Shown here: one piece after another, positions 34,276-42,636 of the stretch
Layout of the letters: the number at the start of each line of letters is the position of its first letter
Position numbering within the stretch: position 1 is the stretch's first letter
Assembly (NCBI RefSeq): GCF_902459745.1
Contig: NZ_CABPSJ010000008.1
Span: forward strand, 1-64,000
Source of the DNA: Pandoraea communis
Lineage (GTDB): Bacteria; Pseudomonadota; Gammaproteobacteria; Burkholderiales; Burkholderiaceae
Direction of reading: 5' to 3'
Length of the DNA stretch: 64,000 nt
The notes under the pieces: generated by a model
Told to the model about the DNA's origin: nothing
Seen by the model: only the letters and a program-made list of their open reading frames with translations
Database searches by the model: none
Made by a program: the position numbers and the translations under genes

Positions 34276-35358
34276 ATGGAAGTCGCCCAAATCAATGAAG
34301 TGCTGCGTGGCATCGTCGACCCCGACACGAGGCTCGATCTGATCGCCGGGAAGTATGTGAAGCAGGTTGTGGTCGAGCATGGCCACGTCGGCATTCAGAT
34401 CGAGTTCGGCTATCCCGCCAAGAGTCAGTTCGAAGCGATGCGCGCGCGCATCACCGAGGCTGTGGGCAAATTGCCCGGTGTCGAGCGTGTGGCCGTCGAA
34501 ATCAGCCAGAAAATCGTGTCGCATGCGGTTCAACGCGGCGTGAAACTCCTGCCCAACGTGAAGAATATCGTGGCCGTGGCCTCGGGCAAGGGCGGCGTGG
34601 GCAAGAGCACCACGGCCGTGAATCTGGCGCTGGCACTTGCGGCCGAAGGCGCCAACGTCGGTATTCTCGATGCCGACATCTACGGCCCGTCGCTGCCCAC
34701 GCTGCTGGGCATTCACGGCAAACCCGAATCGAAGGACGGCAAGACGCTCGAGCCGATGAGCGGCCACGGGCTGCAGGCAAGTTCCATCGGTTTTCTGATC
34801 GAGCCGGACAATCCGATGGTCTGGCGCGGCCCGATGGTCACGCAGGCACTCGAGCAACTGCTCAATCAGACGAACTGGCGCGACCTCGACTATCTGATCG
34901 TCGACATGCCGCCGGGCACCGGCGACATCCAGCTCACGCTGGCGCAGAAGGTGCCGGTCACCGGCGCGGTCATCGTCACCACGCCGCAAGACCTCGCGCT
35001 GCTCGACGCCCGCAAGGGCCTCAAGATGTTTGAGAAGGTCGGCGTGCCGATCCTGGGCCTCATCGAGAACATGAGCCTGCATATCTGCTCGAAATGCGGT
35101 CATGAAGAGCCGATCTTCGGCGCGGGCGGCGGCGAGCGCATGAGCCACGATTTCGACGTCGACCTGCTGGGCAAGCTGCCGCTGGAGATGAGCATCCGCG
35201 TGCACGCCGATGCCGGCATGCCGAGCGTGGTGAGCGACCCGGATGGCCCGGTGGCCGATCGTTACCGGGCCATTGCCCGTAAGGTGGCGGTGAAGATCGC
35301 GGCCAGGCAGAAGGACATGACGAGCAAGTTCCCGTCGATCGTTGTTCAGAACACGTAA
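34276..35358 (+). CDS. apbC: Iron-sulfur cluster carrier protein Mrp/ApbC
   Basis: P-loop ATPase that carries and delivers Fe-S clusters. The 360-residue protein has an N-terminal MIP18/DUF59 domain (about 1-80), a deviant Walker A in [20 protein letters not shown] (about 102-121), [14 protein letters not shown] near 135, and the paired cysteines of CSKC near 272-275, which bind the bridging cluster. ATG 34276 is preceded by GAGAG; the frame upstream is not needed. Its location near metG is a common arrangement. Confidence 0.94.
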   Translation: MEVAQINEVLRGIVDPDTRLDLIAGKYVKQVVVEHGHVGIQIEFGYPAKSQFEAMRARITEAVGKLPGVERVAVEISQKIVSHAVQRGVKLLPNVKNIVAVASGKGGVGKSTTAVNLALALAAEGANVGILDADIYGPSLPTLLGIHGKPESKDGKTLEPMSGHGLQASSIGFLIEPDNPMVWRGPMVTQALEQLLNQTNWRDLDYLIVDMPPGTGDIQLTLAQKVPVTGAVIVTTPQDLALLDARKGLKMFEKVGVPILGLIENMSLHICSKCGHEEPIFGAGGGERMSHDFDVDLLGKLPLEMSIRVHADAGMPSVVSDPDGPVADRYRAIARKVAVKIAARQKDMTSKFPSIVVQNT

Positions 35359-35480
35359 AGGCGCTCGCAGGGCGTGTGCGAGCCCCGCGCCGTGCGGTGC
35401 GAGTGAAAAAATCACCGCACCGCAACAATCGCGTAAAATACGCCCACTTTTTCACGTACTACGCCCATTCAGGCCCACAC

Positions 35481-36050
35481 ATGAGCATCAAGTCCGACAA
35501 ATGGATCCGGCGTATGGCCGAAGAGCACGGCATGATCGAGCCCTTCGAGCCGTCGCAGGTCCGGTATTCCCAGGACGGGCAAAAGATCGTCAGCTACGGC
35601 ACGTCGAGTTACGGCTACGATATCCGCTGTGCGGCTGAATTCAAGATCTTCACGAACATCAATTCGACGATTGTCGATCCGAAGAACTTCGACGAGAAAT
35701 CGTTTGTCGACTTCTCCGGCGATGTCTGCATCATTCCGCCGAACTCGTTTGCGCTCGCGCGCACGGTCGAGTACTTCCGCATTCCGCGCAACGTGCTGAC
35801 CGTGTGTCTGGGCAAATCGACGTATGCTCGCTGCGGCATCATCGTGAACGTGACGCCGTTCGAACCCGAATGGGAGGGCTACGTGACGCTCGAATTCTCG
35901 AACACGACGCCGCTGCCGGCCAAGATCTACGCCAACGAGGGCGTGGCTCAGGTGCTGTTCTTCGAATCCGACGAAGTCTGCGAGACCTCGTACAAGGACC
36001 GCGGCGGCAAGTATCAGGGACAGCGTGGTGTCACGCTGCCGAAAACCTAG
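35481..36050 (+). CDS. dcd: dCTP deaminase
   Basis: Deaminates dCTP to dUTP in pyrimidine deoxynucleotide synthesis; homotrimer in the cytoplasm. The 189-residue protein starts [20 protein letters not shown] and has [10 protein letters not shown] near 50, [20 protein letters not shown] near 111, the catalytic Glu segment in [15 protein letters not shown] near 133-147, and [14 protein letters not shown] at the end, all family hallmarks. A -10-like TAAAAT at 35434-35439 lies about 45 bp upstream, inside an inverted repeat GTGAAAAA/TTTTTCAC (35403-35410, 35448-35455). A terminator follows after 54 bp. Confidence 0.95.
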   Translation: MSIKSDKWIRRMAEEHGMIEPFEPSQVRYSQDGQKIVSYGTSSYGYDIRCAAEFKIFTNINSTIVDPKNFDEKSFVDFSGDVCIIPPNSFALARTVEYFRIPRNVLTVCLGKSTYARCGIIVNVTPFEPEWEGYVTLEFSNTTPLPAKIYANEGVAQVLFFESDEVCETSYKDRGGKYQGQRGVTLPKT

Positions 36051-36074
36051 CCTGCTACGCTCGACTCGCCGCCG

Positions 36075-36158
36075 GTGAGCATCTCCCATATTGCACTGCC
36101 CAAGAGCCACGGCCATGTCGGACCGTGGCTCGTTCTTTTGTCGAAGGAACGCCAATGA
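36075..36158 (+). CDS. Candidate 27-codon leader frame ahead of the basic amino acid decarboxylase
   Basis: An open frame from GTG 36075 runs across the whole terminator hairpin (36104-36131) and its T-rich tail. It stops with TGA at 36156-36158, overlapping the decarboxylase ATG in an ATGA. The peptide begins VSISHIALPKSHGHVG and ends LLSKERQ. About two thirds of its third codon positions are G or C. Against it: no recognisable ribosome binding site before the GTG. It is in the dcd frame, 24 bases after the dcd stop. If translated, it would open the hairpin and couple to the decarboxylase start. Confidence 0.25.
   Translation: MSISHIALPKSHGHVGPWLVLLSKERQ
36104..36139 (+). terminator. Terminator or attenuator between dcd and the decarboxylase gene
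   Basis: A 9-bp perfect stem (GAGCCACGG 36104-36112 with CCGTGGCTC 36123-36131), a 10-base loop, then GTTCTTTTG. It ends only 15 bases before the decarboxylase ATG at 36155. Any promoter for that gene must lie upstream of it, so conditional readthrough is likely. Confidence 0.65.
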
Positions 36159-38440
36159 AATTCCGTTTTCCGATCGTCATCATCGACGAGGACTTCCGCT
36201 CCGAAAATATCTCCGGATCCGGGATTCGTTCCTTGGCGGAGGCCATCGAAGCCGAGGGCATGGAAGTCAACGGTCTCACGAGCTACGGTGATCTGACCTC
36301 GTTTGCGCAACAGGCGAGCCGTGCTTCGAGCTTCATCCTGTCCATCGACGACGACGAGTTCGGCACGTTCTCGAGCGAAGCGGGCGGTGAGGGCGAGGGA
36401 GAACTGGCGCTGGCCATCATCAACCTGCGCGCCTTCGTGCAGGAAGTGCGCCGTCGCAACCCGGACATTCCGATTTTCCTGTACGGCGAGACGCGCACGT
36501 CGCGCCATATCCCGAACGACATTCTGCGCGAGCTGCACGGCTTCATTCACATGTTCGAGGACACGCCGGAGTTCGTGGCGCGTCACATCATTCGTGAAGC
36601 CAAGTCGTATCTCGACTCGCTGCCGCCGCCGTTCTTCCGCTCGCTCACGCATTACGCGGCCGACGGTTCGTACTCGTGGCATTGCCCTGGGCACTCGGGC
36701 GGTGTGGCGTTCCTGAAGAGCCCGGTCGGCCAGATGTTCCACCAGTTCTTCGGTGAAAACATGCTGCGCGCGGACGTGTGCAACGCAGTGGAAGAACTGG
36801 GCCAACTGCTCGATCACAACGGCCCGGTGGGCGCGTCGGAGCGCAACGCAGCGCGCATTTTCAACGCCGATCACCTCTTCTTCGTGACGAACGGCACGTC
36901 GACGTCGAACAAGATCGTGTGGCATGCCACCGTGGCGCCGGGCGATATCGTCGTGGTCGACCGTAACTGCCATAAGTCGATCCTGCACGCGATCACGATG
37001 ACGGGCGCCGTGCCGGTGTTCCTCACGCCCACGCGCAATCATCTGGGTATCATCGGCCCGATTCCGAAGTCGGAGTTCGAGCCGGAAGTCATCCGCGCGA
37101 AGATCGAGGCGAACCCGTTTGCCCGCGAAGTGCTCGAACGTGACCCGAACGCCAAGCCGCGCATTCTGACGATCACCCAAAGTACCTATGACGGTGTGAT
37201 CTACAACGTCGAGATGATCAAGGAAGTGCTGGGCAACAGCATCGACACGCTGCATTTCGATGAAGCCTGGCTGCCGCACGCGGCGTTCCACGATTTCTAC
37301 CGCGACATGCACGCGATCGGCGAAGGCCGCCCGCGCTCGTCGGAAGCGACCATCTACGCCACGCACTCCACGCACAAGCTGCTCGCCGGTATCTCGCAGG
37401 CCTCGCAGATCGTGGTGCAGGAGTCCGAAACTCGCACGTTCGATACGTACCGCTTCAACGAGGCGTATCTGATGCACACGTCGACCTCGCCGCAGTACGC
37501 CATCATTGCGTCGTGCGACGTGGCGGCCGCGATGATGGAGCCGCCGGGCGGCACGGCGCTCGTGGAGGAGTCGATCGTCGAGGCGCTCGACTTCCGCCGC
37601 GCCATGCGCAAGGTGGACAGCGAGTATGGCGATTCGTGGTGGTTCTCGGTCTGGGGTCCGGAAAATCTGGGCGACGAAGGCACGATCCAGCGCGAAGACT
37701 GGGTGCTGCGCGCGAACGACCGCTGGCACGGCTTCGGCGATCTGGCCGATGGCTTCAACATGCTCGACCCGATCAAGGCGACGATCATCACGCCGGGACT
37801 GGATGTGGAGGGCGAATTCGGCGAGAGCGGCATTCCGGCGGCCATCGTCACCAAGTATCTGGCCGAGCACGGCATCATCGTCGAGAAGACGGGGCTGTAT
37901 TCGTTCTTCATCATGTTCACCATCGGCATCACCAAGGGCCGCTGGAACTCGATGGTGACCGAGCTGCAACAGTTCAAGGACGACTACGATCACAACCGTC
38001 CGCTGTGGCGTGTGCTGCCCGAGTTCGTGGCGAAGTTCCCGCGCTACGAGCGCATCGGCCTGCGTGACCTGTGCGATCAGATTCACAGTGTGTACAAGGC
38101 GAACGACGTGGCGCGCGTGACGACCGAGATGTACCTCTCGGACATGCAGCCGGCGATGAAGCCGACCGACGCATTCTCGAAACTGGCGCACCGCCAGATC
38201 GACCGCGTGCCTATCGATGAACTGGAAGGCCGCGTGACGAGCGTGCTGCTCACGCCGTATCCGCCGGGTATTCCGCTGCTGATTCCGGGCGAACGTTTCA
38301 ACGCGGCGATCATCGAGTACCTGCGCTTCGCGCGCGACTTCAACGAGCGCTTCCCGGGTTTCCACACCGATATTCACGGTCTGGTCGTCGAGGAAGTGGA
38401 CGGACGCCCCGAATATTTCGTGGATTGCGTGCGTCAGTAA
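36155..38440 (+). CDS. Basic amino acid (lysine/ornithine/arginine) decarboxylase
   Basis: PLP enzyme of the bacterial fold-I Orn/Lys/Arg decarboxylase family, 761 residues, releasing CO2 and a polyamine (cadaverine, putrescine or agmatine). It has the N-terminal response-regulator-like wing domain (FPIVIIDEDFRSENISGSGI), the PLP domain with SWHCPGHSGGVAFLKSP near 170 and the PLP lysine near residue 408 in ATHSTHKLLAGISQASQ, and the C-terminal domain with YPPGIPLLIPGE near 705. AAGGAA precedes the ATG. Length lies close to AdiA and LdcI. Which amino acid it uses cannot be told from these motifs. Confidence 0.92.
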   Translation: MKFRFPIVIIDEDFRSENISGSGIRSLAEAIEAEGMEVNGLTSYGDLTSFAQQASRASSFILSIDDDEFGTFSSEAGGEGEGELALAIINLRAFVQEVRRRNPDIPIFLYGETRTSRHIPNDILRELHGFIHMFEDTPEFVARHIIREAKSYLDSLPPPFFRSLTHYAADGSYSWHCPGHSGGVAFLKSPVGQMFHQFFGENMLRADVCNAVEELGQLLDHNGPVGASERNAARIFNADHLFFVTNGTSTSNKIVWHATVAPGDIVVVDRNCHKSILHAITMTGAVPVFLTPTRNHLGIIGPIPKSEFEPEVIRAKIEANPFAREVLERDPNAKPRILTITQSTYDGVIYNVEMIKEVLGNSIDTLHFDEAWLPHAAFHDFYRDMHAIGEGRPRSSEATIYATHSTHKLLAGISQASQIVVQESETRTFDTYRFNEAYLMHTSTSPQYAIIASCDVAAAMMEPPGGTALVEESIVEALDFRRAMRKVDSEYGDSWWFSVWGPENLGDEGTIQREDWVLRANDRWHGFGDLADGFNMLDPIKATIITPGLDVEGEFGESGIPAAIVTKYLAEHGIIVEKTGLYSFFIMFTIGITKGRWNSMVTELQQFKDDYDHNRPLWRVLPEFVAKFPRYERIGLRDLCDQIHSVYKANDVARVTTEMYLSDMQPAMKPTDAFSKLAHRQIDRVPIDELEGRVTSVLLTPYPPGIPLLIPGERFNAAIIEYLRFARDFNERFPGFHTDIHGLVVEEVDGRPEYFVDCVRQ

Positions 38441-38464
38441 GTCGTCCTGCCTGATGTGAAAAGT

Positions 38465-38494
38465 GGCCCCGTGTGAAAACACGGGGCCTTTTTT
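38465..38494 (+). terminator. Rho-independent terminator after the decarboxylase gene
   Basis: Textbook hairpin: GGCCCCGTGT (38465-38474), GAAA loop, ACACGGGGCC (38479-38488), then six T residues (38489-38494), 25 bp past the stop codon. Confidence 0.95.
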
Positions 38495-38621
38495 ATGCGC
38501 CGATTGCCCGGAGGGCCGCGCGCCATATACGCCTGTTTGCGGCGTCTGAATTTCATGACTTGCGTACGCTTGACTCGAGGAACACGGCGGCGTGTGCGTA
38601 ACTCGACTGAAACGACGACGA

Positions 38622-38640
38622 ACCGGCATGAAATGCCGGT
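38622..38640. repeat. Hairpin in the 278-bp gltS upstream region
   Basis: ACCGGCAT (38622-38629), GAA, ATGCCGGT (38633-38640): a perfect 8-bp stem with a 3-base loop and no T run. The rest of the 38495-38772 gap holds AT-rich stretches with a TTGACT at 38680-38685 and a TACACT at 38738-38743, but no convincing paired promoter and no gene. Confidence 0.5.
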
Positions 38641-38772
38641 ATATTGGCGCAACGCGACCTCGATCGCTCGATTTGTGCATTGACTTCAATTTCTCGCATT
38701 TAAGCAGTTTCCCGGCAATTCGGACTGCTTCGATTGCTACACTCGACGCACTTTTTTCGAGCAGGAGGGTTC

Positions 38773-39987
38773 ATGGAAACCGGACAACTGGTGTTCAGTA
38801 ACTACGGCACGCTCGTATGTGCCACGTTGGTCTTGTTGCTGGGCCGCAAGCTGGTCGAGTGGATCGCACCGCTCCGTACGTACAGCATTCCCGAGCCGGT
38901 CGCTGCCGGCTTGCTGGTGGCGCTGGGCACGCTGGCGTTGCGTGAGATCGGGCACTTCGAGTTGAAGTTCGATACGTCGCTGCAAACGCCGCTGATGCTG
39001 GCTTTCTTTGCGACGATCGGTCTGTCGGCCAATCTGGCGAGCCTCAAGGCGGGGGGGCACCGTCTGGTGCTGTTCCTCGCCGTAGTGGCGGGCATGTTGA
39101 TCATGCAGAACGCGATTGGTGTCGGTCTTGCCACGATGATGGGATTGGCGCCGGGCATCGGTATGCTGGGCGGGTCGATCACATTGGCTGGCGGGCATGG
39201 CACGGGCGCGGCGTGGGGACAGACGCTGACCTCGCGCTACGGCGTGCAATCGGCCCTTGAGATCGCGATGGCCTGCGCCACGTTCGGGCTGGTGCTGGGA
39301 GGCTTGCTGGGCGGGCCGGTAGCGCGTTATCTGGTGGGGCGCCTGGGCAATCAGGTGCCGGGTTTCGATGTCGCGAAGGATGCGGCGCCGGAAGGCTTCG
39401 AGCAACCGCATACGGTGCGCCTGATTACCGCGCAGGCGCTGATCGAGACGGTGGCGATGATTGCGATCTGTCTGTTGGGCGGCGAGGTCATTGCGCGCTG
39501 GCTCTCAGGGACGGCGTTCGAATTGCCGACATTCGTATGCGTGCTGTTTACCGGTGTCGTCGTGCGCAACCTGCTGTCGCTCGTGGGGTATGAAGTGTTC
39601 GAGCGCTCGCTGTCGGTGATGGGCAACGTGAGTCTGTCGCTGTTTCTGGCGATGGCGCTCATGACCCTGCGCCTGTGGGATCTCTCGACGCTGGCGTTAC
39701 CGATGATCGTGATTCTCGTCGTGCAGGCGGTGGCGATGGCTTCGTATGCGATCTTCGTCACGTTTCGCGTGATGGGGCGCAACTACGATGCCGCGGTGCT
39801 GGCTGCGGGCCATTGCGGCTTCGGGCTGGGCGCGACGCCGACGGCCATCGCCAACATGCAGGCGGTGACCGAGCGCTTCGGTCCGTCGCACATCGCGTTC
39901 CTGATCGTGCCGATGGTGGGGGCGTTCTTCATCGACATCCTCAATGCGCTCATCATCAAGGGGTTCCTGTCGTTACCGCTGTTCTGA
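38773..39987 (+). CDS. gltS: Sodium/glutamate symporter
   Basis: Inner membrane carrier importing glutamate with sodium (ESS family). The 404-residue protein is highly hydrophobic with ten or more helices. Family segments are YSIPEPVAAGLLVALG near residue 41, GGSITLAGGHGTGAAWG near 135 (a reentrant Gly-rich loop) and AAGHCGFGLGATPTAIANMQ near 352, the mirrored loop in the second half. AGGAGGG precedes ATG 38773 at a good distance. Flanked by terminators on both sides, it is a single-gene transcript. Confidence 0.93.
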   Translation: METGQLVFSNYGTLVCATLVLLLGRKLVEWIAPLRTYSIPEPVAAGLLVALGTLALREIGHFELKFDTSLQTPLMLAFFATIGLSANLASLKAGGHRLVLFLAVVAGMLIMQNAIGVGLATMMGLAPGIGMLGGSITLAGGHGTGAAWGQTLTSRYGVQSALEIAMACATFGLVLGGLLGGPVARYLVGRLGNQVPGFDVAKDAAPEGFEQPHTVRLITAQALIETVAMIAICLLGGEVIARWLSGTAFELPTFVCVLFTGVVVRNLLSLVGYEVFERSLSVMGNVSLSLFLAMALMTLRLWDLSTLALPMIVILVVQAVAMASYAIFVTFRVMGRNYDAAVLAAGHCGFGLGATPTAIANMQAVTERFGPSHIAFLIVPMVGAFFIDILNALIIKGFLSLPLF

Positions 39988-40016
39988 TGGAAGGCGTGTG
40001 ACATCGCCATGCCGAT

Positions 40017-40048
40017 AAAAAATGCCACCCGATCGGGTGGCATTTTTT
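40017..40048. terminator. Two-way intrinsic terminator between gltS and argH
   Basis: A perfect palindrome: A run (40017-40022), TGCCACCC, GATC, GGGTGGCA and T run (40043-40048). It gives a U tract in both directions, serving the convergent gltS and argH genes. Confidence 0.95.
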
Positions 40049-40109
40049 GTTGGTGCCGGCTGAGTCCGAATAGATCCGGGCCCGGTTCAAGGGGCCCGGC
40101 CGGACAACC

Positions 40110-41507
40110 TTACTTGGCGAGCTTCGCGCGCGCTGCCGCGATGGCGCGTTGCACCTGTGCCGGGGCCGTGCCGCCGATGTGGTTACGGCTGGCGACCGAG
40201 CCTTCGAGCGTGAGGTAGTCGAAGACGTCTTCACCGACCAGCGGCGAGAACTTCTGCAACTCGGCGAGCGACAGGTCGGCCAGATCGATGTCACGGTCCG
40301 AACAGATCTTCACGGCGTGAGCCACGATTTCGTGGGCGTCGCGGAACGGCAGACCCTTCTTGACGAGGTAGTCGGCCAGATCGGTGGCGGTCGAGAACCC
40401 TTGCAGCGCGGCGTTACGCATGTTGGCTTCGCGCACCTTGATGCCGGGCACCATGTCCGCGAAGATGCGCAGCGTGTCGATCACGGTGTCGACCGTGTCG
40501 AACAGCGGCTCCTTGTCTTCCTGATTGTCTTTGTTGTACGCGAGCGGCTGGCCCTTCATCAGCGTGAGCAGGCCGATGAGGTGGCCATTGACGCGGCCGG
40601 TCTTGCCACGCGCCAGCTCGGGCACGTCCGGGTTCTTCTTCTGCGGCATGATCGAGCTGCCGGTGCAGAAACGGTCGGCCAGATCGATGAAGCCCACGCG
40701 CGGGCTCATCCACAGCACCAGTTCTTCCGAGAAGCGCGACACATGCGTCATCACTAGCGCAGCGGCTGCCGTGAATTCGATGGCGAAGTCGCGATCCGAC
40801 ACGGCGTCGAGCGAGTTCGCGCAGACGTCTTCGAAGCCGAGCGTCGCGGCGACACGTTCGCGATCGATCGGATAGCTCGTGCCGGCCAGCGCGGCAGCGC
40901 CCAGCGGCAGGCGGTTCACACGACGGCGCACATCGAGCATGCGCTCGGCGTCTCGGCTGAACATTTCGAAGTAAGCCATCAGGTGATGGCCGAACGTCAC
41001 CGGCTGTGCCACTTGCAGATGGGTAAAGCCCGGCAGGATCGTAGCGCTGTGCTGCTCCGCCAGATCCAGCAGCGCACGGCGCAGATCGCCGAGGTGATCG
41101 CCGATGCGGTCGATTTCGCTGCGCAGCCACAGGCGGATGTCGGTGGCGACCTGATCGTTACGCGAGCGGCCGGTGTGCAGGCGCTTGCCCGCGTCGCCGA
41201 TGAGGGCGGTCAGGCGCGCTTCGATGTTCAGGTGAACGTCTTCGAGATCCAGTTGCCACTCGAACTCGCCGCGCTCGATCTCACCGCGGATCTGCGTCAT
41301 GCCGCGCTGGATGTCGGCCAGATCCTGTGCGCTGATGATGCCTTGTGCCGAGAGCATGTCGGCATGGGCGAGCGAGCCTTCGATGTCGAACAGCGCGAGG
41401 CGCTTGTCGAAGAACACCGACGCCGTATAGCGCTTGACGAGTTCGGAAACGGGTTCGGAAAAACGGGCCGACCAGGCTTCGCCTTTCTTGTGGAGTTGGG
41501 AGGTCAT
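40110..41507 (-). CDS. argH: Argininosuccinate lyase
   Basis: Last step of arginine synthesis: splits argininosuccinate into arginine and fumarate. The 465-residue protein belongs to the fumarase/aspartase superfamily, with [17 protein letters not shown] near residue 115, TVHLQ-type [16 protein letters not shown] near 160 and the superfamily signature [15 protein letters not shown] near 281-295. ATG 41507 ([12 protein letters not shown]) matches the usual start; upstream open frame is not needed. It lies between the gltS terminator and a secreted chorismate mutase gene. Confidence 0.96.
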   Translation of the reverse strand: MTSQLHKKGEAWSARFSEPVSELVKRYTASVFFDKRLALFDIEGSLAHADMLSAQGIISAQDLADIQRGMTQIRGEIERGEFEWQLDLEDVHLNIEARLTALIGDAGKRLHTGRSRNDQVATDIRLWLRSEIDRIGDHLGDLRRALLDLAEQHSATILPGFTHLQVAQPVTFGHHLMAYFEMFSRDAERMLDVRRRVNRLPLGAAALAGTSYPIDRERVAATLGFEDVCANSLDAVSDRDFAIEFTAAAALVMTHVSRFSEELVLWMSPRVGFIDLADRFCTGSSIMPQKKNPDVPELARGKTGRVNGHLIGLLTLMKGQPLAYNKDNQEDKEPLFDTVDTVIDTLRIFADMVPGIKVREANMRNAALQGFSTATDLADYLVKKGLPFRDAHEIVAHAVKICSDRDIDLADLSLAELQKFSPLVGEDVFDYLTLEGSVASRNHIGGTAPAQVQRAIAAARAKLAK

Positions 41508-41638
41508 TGTCGTAGCGTGGCTAATCGAGGCCCATCGGGGCAGATTGAAGCGAACCGCGGCAGAGCACGGCAAACCGTGATTATACAACCCCTGGCGGCG
41601 TCTCCCCGACACACCTCTCGCCGAGATCGGGCGCCCGG

Positions 41639-42448
41639 TCAGTTCGCCATCGACAGTGTCCAGATACGCGGCGGTGCCGACAGGCAAAGGCCCGAGGTCG
41701 CTTCGTCGAACGCCGCGCGTTGCAGCGCTTCGAGCTTCGCCGCCTTCGCAATGCGCTCGCGCGCCTGATGAATACGGGCCATGCGCGAGGGATCGTCGGG
41801 CAGCGCGCACAGGCGTCCGAGATCGTGCATGAGCGAGGTGCCAAGCCGGTCGAGCGCGGGGCGCAGACGCGTGGCCAGATCGACCGGTTCGCCCGGGGCG
41901 CGGCCTTCACGCGCCCAGCGGGCCAGCAGGGCGGTTTGCACCAGCTTGCCCGCCTCGATTTGCAGACGGAAGAAAGTTCGGGCCTGCGCGGACGTCAGGC
42001 CGAACTGGGCGGCCCGCTCTCCCACGCTGGCAAGCAACGCCTGTTCGCGTGGCGTGTCCTGAACCGGCTTGCCCGAGGTGTATTTGGTGCGCGCCACCGC
42101 TTCGCTGATGGCCAGACGCTCCAGAATGCCGTTCATCAGCGGGTCGAGCACCGGGTCGACGACGGCGCGTGGCTTGTCCGGCGTGCCGGGCGAGGCGGTC
42201 AGCGTTTGCGAAACCAGACGCACGGCCAGACCCCGCACGCCATGCGGTGCGGCGGCCGTGAGCGTATGCGCGGGAGAAACATCGGTGCCGGCATTGCGCG
42301 GCGGCATCGTGGATGCCGTGCCCGCCTGCGCGCCGATGGACGGCAGCGCAAGCGCCGTTGCGGCGATCAGCGTTGCCGCACGCCGTCCGACGCCGATGCG
42401 TGCCGTGCGCGGCGGGTACGTGGGTAGTGCGTTGGAATCGGAATGCAT
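41639..42448 (-). CDS. Exported (periplasmic) chorismate mutase
   Basis: A 269-residue protein with an N-terminal export signal ([22 protein letters not shown], core [12 protein letters not shown], about 22-43) and an all-helical AroQ-gamma type domain from about residue 95. Visible hallmarks are [20 protein letters not shown], the Lys in [12 protein letters not shown] and the [13 protein letters not shown] helix. Chorismate mutase converts chorismate to prephenate; exported versions occur in a minority of bacteria. The reason for export is unknown. ATG 42448 is chosen because the signal peptide begins there and GGGGGG lies about 13 bases upstream. Confidence 0.85.
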   Translation of the reverse strand: MHSDSNALPTYPPRTARIGVGRRAATLIAATALALPSIGAQAGTASTMPPRNAGTDVSPAHTLTAAAPHGVRGLAVRLVSQTLTASPGTPDKPRAVVDPVLDPLMNGILERLAISEAVARTKYTSGKPVQDTPREQALLASVGERAAQFGLTSAQARTFFRLQIEAGKLVQTALLARWAREGRAPGEPVDLATRLRPALDRLGTSLMHDLGRLCALPDDPSRMARIHQARERIAKAAKLEALQRAAFDEATSGLCLSAPPRIWTLSMAN

Positions 42449-42583
42449 GATGGATGGGCCCCCCGGCAGCCATCGGGTCGAATCCGATGAAATATACCGT
42501 CCTATCGGTCGACTGTCGTTGGGGAGAATCCCAAGGATCTCGTAGGTCGTCAACTGGCCGGACGTCTCCGGTGCGCCGGCGTT

Positions 42584-42618
42584 CTGCGTCAGCCCCGCAT
42601 TCTGCGGAGCTGACGCAG
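42584..42618. repeat. Long bipartite hairpin downstream of ppc
   Basis: Outer arms CTGCGTCAGC (42584-42593) and GCTGACGCAG (42609-42618), inner arms CCGCA and TGCGG around a 3-base loop: about 15 paired bases within 35. There is no T run. It lies 19 bp past the ppc stop and probably acts as its terminator or stabiliser. Confidence 0.6.
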
Positions 42619-42636
42619 TGTCACGCTACGCGGGCA

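Noticed and set aside
36047-38689. Leftward open frame of 880 codons opposite the basic amino acid decarboxylase
   Set aside because: Antisense to a gene with intact PLP motifs; composition is Arg/His/Val-rich and no domain is recognisable.
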